A program made the translations under genes and the position numbers. Of a DNA stretch of 64,000 nucleotides, positions 1 to 6,754 are shown one piece after another. Location of the stretch: positions 635,754 to 699,753 of the forward strand of contig NZ_KK211346.1 in assembly GCF_000621785.1 (NCBI RefSeq). Reading direction: 5' to 3'. Numbering within the stretch: position 1 is the stretch's first letter; each line of letters starts with the position of its first letter. Under the pieces are notes generated by a model. The model saw only the letters and a program-made list of their open reading frames with translations. It had not been told where the DNA came from and did not search any database. Origin of the DNA: Ruminococcus flavefaciens ND2009 (GTDB lineage Bacteria; Bacillota; Clostridia; Oscillospirales; Ruminococcaceae).

Positions 1-1205
1 GTGGTTGTAGTAGTGGTTGTTGTGGTGGTGGTAGATGTTGTTGTCGTTGTAGTAGTTGTGGTTGTGGTCGTAGAAGTAGTAGATGTCGTGGTAGTTGTAG
101 TAGTTGTTGTCGACGTAGTGGTTGTAGTTGTTGTCGTTGTAGTAGTCGACGTGGTTGTGGTTGTTGTTGTCGTCGTAGTAGGTGTTGTCGTTGTAGTTGT
201 GGTCTCGGTAACCTCTGTGCTGCTCAGCATCTTAGGATTGAACGCCGAGTAACCAAACTGTATTCCGCCGTCGAAGGACTTGGCTATGGTCGCGCCTGCT
301 ACGTGTCCGCCCTCGTCGCCGCTTCCGTCCGCGTCGGGAGCCAGTGTTGAGCCCTGTATTGAACCGGTATACTTGAACTTAGTAGCGTCCTTCAGATTAT
401 AGAGCACAGGCATATTCTCGCCTGAATCGCGGAGAAATTCGCCCTTGTCATTATAAAGTCTCAGGTTCGTCAGAGGAAGCTGTACATCGTCTCCGGGGAC
501 ATTGATAACCAGATATGAACCCTCGGGGATATAAACGTCCAGCTGGATATAGCCTTCATTGAACGTCTTTGCCTGCTTCTCGTCAAGATTTACGATATTC
601 AGGTTTTCATCGTTACCTGTTATCGTCCAGCCCTTATCGTAATACTGGGCAACTCCCAGATTAGCATTGGGCTCAAGTTCCGAGAGATATTTACTTCTTT
701 CGCGGAGCAGTTCAAACTCTTTGTCAAAGTCAATAAGCTGTCCCACATAAATCTCGCATTGACCTTCGTCAGCAAAATGCCTGATCTCGTCGCTGATGGT
801 CCCCTCTGAACCAACAACGAAATTCTTTTCGTCAGGCTGGAAATTCTTAAGAGTATCGCCGCCGACCACTATCTGGGCAGCCTTGGTTCCCTCCTCAAGC
901 TTTGCGCCGACTGAATAGGAAACAGGATCTCCAAGGTTTGCATTTCCGCCTGCCGCAAGTCTTCCCTCGCAGTCTGATCCGTGTGCCGCAAAGTCATCAT
1001 GCAGGAAAACCGAGAATTGCGATGCCGCGCCGAGGAAATACTCATTCTCGTTGTCGATACCCAGGAGCTGAGCCCTGTTATCGTCGGTCACTGCCTGAAT
1101 GCCGCTTTTATCAGGCTTGCTCCTATGTGTAACTATAGGTACTGCTCCCACAATACACAGTGAAGTAAACACACTTAGAAAACGCCTGAATCTGATCTTA
1201 TCCAT
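1..1205 (-). CDS. Secreted choice-of-anchor A family protein with poly-Thr linker (3' end cut by window)
   Basis: I translated this frame by hand; it stays open from an ATG at 1205 to the window edge, so the C-terminus is missing. GGGGGA lies just upstream of the ATG. The N-terminus has a basic start and a hydrophobic stretch typical of a signal peptide. About 80 residues in, a segment reading HDDF-x2-HGSDCEGRLAAGGN matches the hallmark of the choice-of-anchor A (collagen-binding-like) domain. The rest of the protein is a beta-rich body. From about position 214 down to 1 the gene encodes almost only Thr with occasional Ser, using all four Thr codons, as in linkers between extracellular modules of Ruminococcus surface proteins. 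What follows the linker, such as a dockerin, sortase signal or second domain, cannot be seen. The function is probably adhesion or surface display, which is inference. Confidence 0.75.
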   Translation of the reverse strand, partial: MDKIRFRRFLSVFTSLCIVGAVPIVTHRSKPDKSGIQAVTDDNRAQLLGIDNENEYFLGAASQFSVFLHDDFAAHGSDCEGRLAAGGNANLGDPVSYSVGAKLEEGTKAAQIVVGGDTLKNFQPDEKNFVVGSEGTISDEIRHFADEGQCEIYVGQLIDFDKEFELLRERSKYLSELEPNANLGVAQYYDKGWTITGNDENLNIVNLDEKQAKTFNEGYIQLDVYIPEGSYLVINVPGDDVQLPLTNLRLYNDKGEFLRDSGENMPVLYNLKDATKFKYTGSIQGSTLAPDADGSGDEGGHVAGATIAKSFDGGIQFGYSAFNPKMLSSTEVTETTTTTTTPTTTTTTTTTTSTTTTTTTTTTTSTTTTTTTTTSTTSTTTTTTTTTTTTSTTTTTTTTTT

Positions 1206-1236
1206 GCCAATTCCCCCTAAATATTTTATTTTTATA

Positions 1237-1265
1237 ATTTTATCACAAATTCATATAAATTTCAA
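1237..1265 (-). promoter_or_regulatory. Sigma-A promoter for the choice-of-anchor A gene
   Basis: On the minus strand there is TTGAAA (1265-1260), a 17-bp spacer, then TAAAAT (1242-1237). It lies about 32 bp upstream of the ATG. Confidence 0.6.
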
Positions 1266-1323
1266 TTTGCGATTTAAACAAAATTGACATTTATTATTAA
1301 AGTTATATTCACAATCATGTCAT

Positions 1324-1355
1324 AAAAAAGGCGTCCCCCGTCATACGAGGAACGC
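1324..1355 (-). terminator. Second terminator downstream of the tRNA operon
   Basis: On the minus strand a 7-bp stem, GCGTTCC paired with GGGACGC (one G-T pair), is followed by a T run. It backs up the hairpin at 1364-1393. Confidence 0.6.
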
Positions 1356-1363
1356 TTGTAAAC

Positions 1364-1393
1364 TAAAAAAAGCACCTGCGATCGCAAGTGCTT
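1364..1393 (-). terminator. Terminator of the Cys-Gly-Asp-Val tRNA operon
   Basis: On the minus strand AAGCAC and GTGCTT flank an inner palindrome (TGCGATCGCA) and are followed by seven T. It begins directly after the tRNA-Cys CCA end. Confidence 0.8.
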
Positions 1394-1394
1394 C

Positions 1395-1468
1395 TGGAGG
1401 CGCCACCCAGATTTGAACTGGGGATCAGGGTGTTGCAGACCCACGCCTTACCACTTGGCTATAGCGCC
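1395..1468 (-). tRNA. tRNA-Cys (GCA)
   Basis: The cloverleaf has a 7-bp acceptor stem and loop CTGCAAC with anticodon GCA. Discriminator T and a genome-encoded CCA are present. It is the last tRNA of a four-gene operon. Confidence 0.95.
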
Positions 1469-1473
1469 GTCTT

Positions 1474-1549
1474 TGGAGCGGATTACGAGGCTCGAACTCG
1501 CTACCTCCACCTTGGCAAGGTGGCGCTCTACCAGATGAGCTAAATCCGC
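1474..1549 (-). tRNA. tRNA-Gly (GCC)
   Basis: The cloverleaf has acceptor GCGGATT and anticodon loop TTGCCAA with anticodon GCC. The T-arm contains GTTCGAG and CCA is encoded. Confidence 0.95.
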
Positions 1550-1553
1550 ATAA

Positions 1554-1630
1554 TGGCGACCCCGAACAGATTCGAACTGTCGACCTCCTGCGTGACAGGC
1601 AGGCGTTCTAACCAACTGAACTACGAGGCC
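1554..1630 (-). tRNA. tRNA-Asp (GTC)
   Basis: The cloverleaf has acceptor GGCCTCG paired with G-T pairs, anticodon GTC, and T-arm GTTCGAATC. Discriminator G and encoded CCA are present. Confidence 0.95.
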
Positions 1631-1637
1631 AAAGAAT

Positions 1638-1713
1638 TGGTGGGGACTACAGGGCTCGAACCTGTGACCCTCTGCTTGTAAGGCAGATGCTCTCCCAGCT
1701 GAGCTAAACCCCC
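1638..1713 (-). tRNA. tRNA-Val (TAC)
   Basis: The cloverleaf has acceptor GGGGGTT and anticodon TAC. Discriminator A and encoded CCA are present. It is the first tRNA of the operon. Confidence 0.95.
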
Positions 1714-1757
1714 ACTTTTTCTTCCGTTCATCGGTTATCAGTTCCGACGACTTTAAT

Positions 1758-1786
1758 ATTATACCACGGTATTTCTGATTTGTCAA
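1758..1786 (-). promoter_or_regulatory. Consensus promoter of the tRNA operon
   Basis: On the minus strand there is a perfect TTGACA (1786-1781), a 17-bp spacer and a perfect TATAAT (1763-1758), about 45 bp before tRNA-Val. Confidence 0.9.
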
Positions 1787-1807
1787 CCCTTTTTTTTAAA
1801 AAAACTT

Positions 1808-1856
1808 CAAAAAAATTTCTAAGCTGCGATATACGGCTATATACCGCAGCTTTTTT
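1808..1856 (-). terminator. Terminator of the serine acetyltransferase gene
   Basis: On the minus strand AAGCTGCG pairs with CGCAGCTT around a short loop that is itself partly paired. A run of seven T follows after a few bases. Confidence 0.7.
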
Positions 1857-1858
1857 CA

Positions 1859-2818
1859 TCAGATAATATAGAACCAGCTCTCCTCCGGATCAAGATCAGC
1901 CTTCTTGACCCGCTCTACAGGAGAATCAAAATTATATCTCAGCTCCTGATTTTTGATGCTGACCTTTGCACCTGCGGGTACAGAACGGGTTATAAATGCG
2001 TTACCGCCGATAACGGCGTCCTTGCCCACAACAGTTTCACCGCCGAGGATAGAAGCTCCCGAATAGATAGTTACGTTATCCTCAATGGTAGGATGGCGCT
2101 TCTTGTTCCTGAGAGACTGACCTCCCCTTGTGGAGAGCGCTCCAAGTGTAACGCCCTGATATACCTTGACATTGTCCCCTATCTCAGTGGTCTCGCCTAT
2201 AACAATGCCTGTACCGTGGTCGATAAAAAAGTACCTGCCGATAGTAGCGCCGGGGTGAATGTCGATTCCGGTCTTGCTGTGAGCGTGCTCAGTCATGACA
2301 CGTGGGATAAGCGGAACTCCCAGCAGGAAAAGCTCATGAGCGAGACGGTTTACCAGTATCGCATAGAGTCCAGGATAGGAGTAGATTATCTCGTCCTTAT
2401 TATAAGCGGCAGGGTCGCCGTCATAGGCTGCCTGAACATCGGTCTCGATAAGCTCCCTTATCTTAGGCAGCTTATTCAGGAACTCAAATGTTATCCTCTC
2501 GGCATTGTCGGTTATCTCCTCGTCCCCAAGCATAACGTACTTATCATCATACCTAAGCACAATGGAGATCTGCTTGATAAGCTTGAAGATAACGTCCTCA
2601 AGTATCATGGAGACATTGTTCCTGACTGTATAGACCCTGTAGCTCTTGTTGCGGAAATATCCCGGGAAGATTATGCGTCTCAGAGACTCTATAATATTTA
2701 CGATGACATCATTTTCAGGATGATCGTAGGCTTTTACCTCATCTATAGTCCTGTTGCCCTCATAGTCGGCAAGAATACTTTTGGTAAGGTCGTTTATATC
2801 ATTTTCAAGCTTATGCAT
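1859..2818 (-). CDS. cysE: Serine O-acetyltransferase
   Basis: It transfers acetyl from acetyl-CoA to L-serine, giving O-acetylserine for cysteine synthesis in the cytoplasm. The C-terminal half is a left-handed beta-helix of hexapeptide repeats. It contains the HPGATIGRYFFIDHGTG segment with the expected active-site His, then GVTLGALS and later IGGNAFIT repeats. About 150 N-terminal residues are helical, giving 319 aa, the longer SAT form seen in many anaerobes. I chose the ATG at 2818 because AGAGGTG sits about 6 bases upstream. A TTG at 2824 keeps the same frame but would lie on top of the ribosome site. The gene is monocistronic, with its own promoter and terminator, and divergent from the TtcA-like gene. 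Confidence 0.9.
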   Translation of the reverse strand: MHKLENDINDLTKSILADYEGNRTIDEVKAYDHPENDVIVNIIESLRRIIFPGYFRNKSYRVYTVRNNVSMILEDVIFKLIKQISIVLRYDDKYVMLGDEEITDNAERITFEFLNKLPKIRELIETDVQAAYDGDPAAYNKDEIIYSYPGLYAILVNRLAHELFLLGVPLIPRVMTEHAHSKTGIDIHPGATIGRYFFIDHGTGIVIGETTEIGDNVKVYQGVTLGALSTRGGQSLRNKKRHPTIEDNVTIYSGASILGGETVVGKDAVIGGNAFITRSVPAGAKVSIKNQELRYNFDSPVERVKKADLDPEESWFYII

Positions 2819-2871
2819 TGTCAATCACCTCTTATATAATTATGCAGTTTTTTCGCAATTATCACTTTACT

Positions 2872-2900
2872 ATTATACCGCATTTTTCATATATAGTCAA
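2872..2900 (-). promoter_or_regulatory. Promoter of cysE
   Basis: TTGACT, a 17-bp spacer and TATAAT lie on the minus strand, about 55 bp before the ATG. Confidence 0.8.
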
Positions 2901-2943
2901 TATGTATTATATGATTGTTGTCTTTACCCCCAATGCCGACTTC

Positions 2944-2972
2944 TTGACATTCCCGTCTTTTCGCTGTATATT
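2944..2972 (+). promoter_or_regulatory. Promoter of the TtcA-like gene
   Basis: TTGACA (2944-2949), a 17-bp spacer and TATATT (2967-2972) lie 26 bp before the start codon. The cysE and TtcA promoters face away from each other. Confidence 0.8.
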
Positions 2973-2997
2973 ATATATAAGTAAAGGAGTGTTTCCT

Positions 2998-3834
2998 ATG
3001 AACAGCAGTATCGACAGCTCTCTGACGGGAGAGTTCAGCAAAAGTATATGGTCAAAGTTCCGCAAAGGTATCGAAGAATACCGCCTTATTGAAAACGGAG
3101 ACAAGATAGCAGTCTGTATATCGGGCGGCAAGGATTCAATGCTCATGGCAAAGTGCATACAACGGCTGCAAAAATACGGCAATATCGATTTTGAAAGCGA
3201 ATACATAGTCATGGATCCGGGATATGCTCCCGAAAACCGCGAAAAGATACTTGCCAACGCGGAGATTCTTGGGCTTCCCGTTAAGCTTATGGAGACACGG
3301 ATATTCGAGTCCACCGCAAAGGCTGAAAAGCACCCCTGCTTCTTATGCGCAAGGCTTCGCAGAGGCTGGCTCTATAAAACAGCTCAGGAGCTGGGCTGTA
3401 ACAAAATAGCCCTCGGTCACCACTTTGACGACGTTATCGAGACTATCCTCATGGGTATGCTTTACGGGTCACAGGTCCAGACCATGATGCCGAAGCTGCA
3501 CAGCGAAAACTATGAGGGTATTCAACTTATACGCCCTCTTTACCTTGTCCGCGAGAACGATATTATCCGCTGGAGCGCGTACAACGGACTAAGCTTCATA
3601 CAGTGCGCCTGCCGCATAACCAGAAGCGAAGGCAGCTCCAAACGCGCTGAGATAAAACAGCTTCTCTGTCAGCTCCGTGAGACCAATCCTTCCGTTGACA
3701 TGAATATTTTCAGAAGCGTGGAAAATGTAAATCTCCAGACCCTTATCTCCTATCACCTGGGCAGTGAGTACCACCATTTCCTTGATGACTTCGACAAGGG
3801 GCTGAGTATAAAGGGCACCAATAATTTTTCATAA
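2998..3834 (+). CDS. TtcA/TilS-family PP-loop ATPase, tRNA sulfurtransferase-like
   Basis: The protein is an N-type ATP pyrophosphatase of the TtcA family (278 aa), enzymes that adenylate a tRNA base and insert sulfur, for example 2-thiocytidine at position 32. The PP-loop SGGKDS is at residues 42-47. A CxxC pair (Cys114, Cys117) and a later CAC motif fit the cysteines that hold an Fe-S cluster in TtcA-type enzymes. GHHFDDVIET is the family's second conserved block. The start at 2998 follows AAAGGAG with good spacing. An in-frame upstream extension runs through the promoter and was discarded. A hairpin terminator follows at once, so the gene stands alone. The exact tRNA target is not determined. 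Confidence 0.8.
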   Translation: MNSSIDSSLTGEFSKSIWSKFRKGIEEYRLIENGDKIAVCISGGKDSMLMAKCIQRLQKYGNIDFESEYIVMDPGYAPENREKILANAEILGLPVKLMETRIFESTAKAEKHPCFLCARLRRGWLYKTAQELGCNKIALGHHFDDVIETILMGMLYGSQVQTMMPKLHSENYEGIQLIRPLYLVRENDIIRWSAYNGLSFIQCACRITRSEGSSKRAEIKQLLCQLRETNPSVDMNIFRSVENVNLQTLISYHLGSEYHHFLDDFDKGLSIKGTNNFS

Positions 3835-3841
3835 CTTCCAC

Positions 3842-3868
3842 AGACTCACCTTCGGGTGAGTCTTTTTT
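3842..3868 (+). terminator. Terminator after the TtcA-like gene
   Basis: AGACTCACC and GGTGAGTCT form a 9-bp stem around TTC, followed by TTTTTT. Confidence 0.9.
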
Positions 3869-3943
3869 GTTGTCGAAAAGCATAATCGGAGCACCGATTC
3901 TTTGGATATAATGCGGAATTATGGCGTCCGACAGCAAAATTTG

Positions 3944-3972
3944 TTGAACCTTCTCCCCGTTTGTGTTATAAT
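3944..3972 (+). promoter_or_regulatory. Promoter of the DMT-NhaC operon
   Basis: TTGAAC (3944-3949), a 17-bp spacer and TATAAT (3967-3972) lie about 50 bp before the first gene. Confidence 0.75.
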
Positions 3973-4024
3973 ATTTTTATATCTTGTCCCATGTATCATA
4001 TGGGAATTAAATGGTGATTCTTTG

Positions 4025-4963
4025 ATGCTGAAAAAACTCCGCGGCAGTATTCTGCTGCTGATCACTGCCGTCATCTGGGGCACAGCCTTTGTGGCTCAGA
4101 GCGAAGGCATGAATTATGTTGATCCCTTCACATACAATGCTGTCCGCACTCTTATCGGCGGATTTGTTCTTATACCTGTCATAGCACTTTTTCGCTGTAC
4201 GCCGCTGCGGAAATATGATGACAAGCAGAAAAAGGCTCCTCTGAAAACTACAATAACAGGCGGTATCTGCTGCGGTATACTGCTATTCGTCGCCAGTTCC
4301 TTCCAGCAATCGGGAATAAAGCTGACTACCGCAGGCAAGGCAGGCTTTATAACCGCTCTATACGTGGTAATAGTTCCGCTTTTGGGCATTTTCTTCGGAA
4401 GAAAAACGACTCCCAAGACCTGGTTATGCGCCGCTATTGCCATTCTGGGCTTCTATCTCCTGTGCATAAGGGACGGCATAAGCATCTCAAAGGGAGACCT
4501 TCTGGTTCTGGTCTGTGCTCTGTTCTATGCTATGCACATCATGGTGATAGACAGGTTCAACGATGAAAACGCCGACAGTATGCTGATGTCCTGTATACAA
4601 TTCTTTACAGCAGGGCTGCTGATGGCTGTTTGTATGTTTATCTTTGAGAAACCCACACTCAGCGGTATTTTTGCCGCAAAAACCACTATCCTCTACACGG
4701 GCATAATGTCATGCGGAGTCGCTTATACTCTCCAGATGATCGGTCAGAGGTATACTCCCCCGTCAACGGCTACCCTTATAATGAGCCTTGAATCCGTATT
4801 TGCCGCCCTTTCAGGCTGGCTCATACTCTCGGAAAAGCTCAGTACAAAAGAGTTCATTGGCTGTGCGCTGGTGTTTGCTGCGGTCATTTTCGCACAGCTC
4901 AATATAAAGACAAAATCAAAACAAACAAATGGAGAAGATGCGTATGAAAAAGAAGTATCTTAG
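4025..4963 (+). CDS. EamA-family (DMT) transporter
   Basis: The product is a 312-aa membrane protein with about ten hydrophobic segments, arranged as two EamA repeats as in drug/metabolite transporters. The N-terminal WGTAFVAQ and C-terminal LIMSLESVFAALSGWLILSE blocks are typical of the family. The substrate cannot be read from sequence; amino acids or other metabolites are usual. The ATG at 4025 has GGTGA about 7 bases upstream. Its 3' end overlaps the NhaC gene by 20 bases, so the two are translationally coupled. Co-occurrence with a Na+/H+ antiporter suggests linked metabolite export and ion balance, which is inference. Confidence 0.85.
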   Translation: MLKKLRGSILLLITAVIWGTAFVAQSEGMNYVDPFTYNAVRTLIGGFVLIPVIALFRCTPLRKYDDKQKKAPLKTTITGGICCGILLFVASSFQQSGIKLTTAGKAGFITALYVVIVPLLGIFFGRKTTPKTWLCAAIAILGFYLLCIRDGISISKGDLLVLVCALFYAMHIMVIDRFNDENADSMLMSCIQFFTAGLLMAVCMFIFEKPTLSGIFAAKTTILYTGIMSCGVAYTLQMIGQRYTPPSTATLIMSLESVFAALSGWLILSEKLSTKEFIGCALVFAAVIFAQLNIKTKSKQTNGEDAYEKEVS

Positions 4964-6722
4964 CAAAATCATCTTTGCCCTTATCGTTGCAGCCTTCATT
5001 ATCTGCTGCATGATCCAGGCGCCTGTGTCAGAGGCTGTCGGCTCACTGTGGTCGCTGCTGCCGCCTATCGTGGCTATCGGTCTGGCACTTATCACCAAAG
5101 AGGTATACTCCTCACTGTTCATCGGTATACTCACAGGCGGAGTCCTCTATTCCGCTGCAACCTCAGGCGGCTTCCCGGGAATGTTCAGGACTGTTGTCCA
5201 GGACGGTCTCATCGCAAACGTGGCTGACTCCTATAACGTGGGGATCCTTGTGTTCCTGGTAGTTCTGGGAATTATCGTTGTTCTCATGAACAAAGCAGGC
5301 GGAAGCCGCGCCTACGGCGAATGGGCTGCCGCACATATCAAGACCCGTGCAGGAGCAAGTCTGGCAACATTCCTGCTGGGCGTACTCATATTCGTGGACG
5401 ACTACTTTAACTGTCTAACAGTAGGCTCTGTTATGCGCCCTGTAACGGACAAGCACAATATCTCGCGTTCAAAGCTCGCCTACCTGATCGACGCAACAGC
5501 CGCTCCTGTCTGTATCATAGCTCCCATATCCTCATGGGCAGCTGCTGTCAGCGGTACTGTGGACGGAGTAAACGGTATTCAGCTTTTTATCAGGACTATC
5601 CCCTACAATCTCTACGCTATACTCACCCTTATTATGGTAGTTTTCATAGCGCTGAGCGATACAGACTACGGTCCTATGAGAGTTCATGAGAACAATGCCA
5701 GGAACGGCGATCTGTTCACCACACGCAGCACAGTTTATGCCGAAGACGCAAAGCCCTCACACTCCAAGGGCAAGGTCATCGACCTTCTGCTTCCCGTTAT
5801 TATCCTCATAGTTCTCTGCGTTATCGGAATGATATACACTGGAGGATTTTTCAGCGGAGCAAGCTTCATTGACTCATTCGCCGACTGCGATGCTTCATTC
5901 GGTCTGTCCGTAGGCTCTCTGGGAGCGCTCATTATCATAATACTGTACTATCTCTGCCGCAGAGTGCTCACCTTTAACGAGTGTATGGACTCTATCCCCG
6001 CCGGTTTCAAGCAGATGGTACCCGCTATACTTATCCTAACCTTCGCATGGACACTGAAGACCATGACAAGTCTCCTGGAGGCAGGTCCCTTTGTTTCGGG
6101 AATTGTAGAGAGCGCAACAGCTGTAAAGCTTCTGCTTCCTGTGCTTCTTTTCGCAGTAGCGATCGGACTTTCCTTCGCAACAGGTACCTCATGGGGAACC
6201 TTCGGTATTCTTATCCCTATCGTAACCAGTGTATTCAGCAAGCAGCTTGCCGATGTCGGCTCATCGGGAGAGATACCTTCAATGGTAATAATCTGTATAT
6301 CCGCCTGTCTGGCAGGAGCAGTATGCGGAGACCACTGTTCGCCTATCTCAGATACGACAATCATGGCTTCAACAGGGGCACAGTGCGATCATGTAAACCA
6401 TGTATCAACGCAGCTCCCCTACGCATTCACTGTTGCAGGTGTATGTGCAATCGGCTATCTTATCGCCGGTATCGTCCAGCATTTCTTCGAGATGTCTAAC
6501 GCATTCCTCAACGTTATCGTAACAGGTCTGTCGATAGTGATCATGCTGGGCATACTTCTTGTAATAAAGAAAGCAGGCTCCCAGGAGCCCGCGGCAGTTC
6601 CTGCAAAAGCAGCCGCCAAGACTGTTAAAAAGGCTGAACCTGTAAAGAACAACACCGCAAAGCCTCACGGCTCCTCAAACAAGAAGAAAACAGGCAATAA
6701 TAAGAAAAAGAAGAAAAGATAA
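4944..6722 (+). CDS. NhaC-family Na+/H+ antiporter
   Basis: The 592-aa integral membrane protein has the features of the NhaC antiporter family (PF03553): a conserved FVDDYFNCLTVGSVMRP stretch about 155 residues in and a C-terminal GDHCSPISDTTIMASTGA motif. Such proteins exchange Na+ (or an amine or organic acid) for H+. The last about 50 residues are Lys/Ala-rich, hydrophilic and probably a cytoplasmic tail. I start at 4944 because GGAG lies 9 bases upstream; in-frame ATGs at 4929 and 4938 are too close to or inside that site. It is the second gene of an operon with the DMT transporter and ends at a strong hairpin. Confidence 0.88.
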   Translation: MKKKYLSKIIFALIVAAFIICCMIQAPVSEAVGSLWSLLPPIVAIGLALITKEVYSSLFIGILTGGVLYSAATSGGFPGMFRTVVQDGLIANVADSYNVGILVFLVVLGIIVVLMNKAGGSRAYGEWAAAHIKTRAGASLATFLLGVLIFVDDYFNCLTVGSVMRPVTDKHNISRSKLAYLIDATAAPVCIIAPISSWAAAVSGTVDGVNGIQLFIRTIPYNLYAILTLIMVVFIALSDTDYGPMRVHENNARNGDLFTTRSTVYAEDAKPSHSKGKVIDLLLPVIILIVLCVIGMIYTGGFFSGASFIDSFADCDASFGLSVGSLGALIIIILYYLCRRVLTFNECMDSIPAGFKQMVPAILILTFAWTLKTMTSLLEAGPFVSGIVESATAVKLLLPVLLFAVAIGLSFATGTSWGTFGILIPIVTSVFSKQLADVGSSGEIPSMVIICISACLAGAVCGDHCSPISDTTIMASTGAQCDHVNHVSTQLPYAFTVAGVCAIGYLIAGIVQHFFEMSNAFLNVIVTGLSIVIMLGILLVIKKAGSQEPAAVPAKAAAKTVKKAEPVKNNTAKPHGSSNKKKTGNNKKKKKR

Positions 6723-6724
6723 CA

Positions 6725-6752
6725 AAAGAGCCGCCCTGATGGGCGGCTTTCT
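6725..6752. terminator. Bidirectional terminator between nhaC-like gene and glnN
   Basis: A stem of AGCCGCCC with GGGCGGCT around TGAT has T runs on both strands. It lies between two convergent genes. Confidence 0.85.
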
Positions 6753-6754
6753 TA

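Noticed and set aside
1..214. Apparent short repeats that could be read as a CRISPR or microsatellite
   Set aside because: The units are irregular and in phase with Thr codons, with no spacers of constant length. It is a low-complexity coding tract.
1..252. Plus-strand reading frame of nearly pure Val
   Set aside because: It is the antisense of the Thr tract. The minus strand has a complete signal peptide and a recognisable domain in frame, and the plus-strand frame has neither a start signal nor a family.
1448..1786. Minus-strand ORF of 112 aa
   Set aside because: It runs across four tRNA genes and their promoter, so it is not a protein gene.
2093..2839. 248-aa plus-strand ORF opposite cysE
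   Set aside because: It is the shadow of serine acetyltransferase, which has its hexapeptide repeats on the minus strand.
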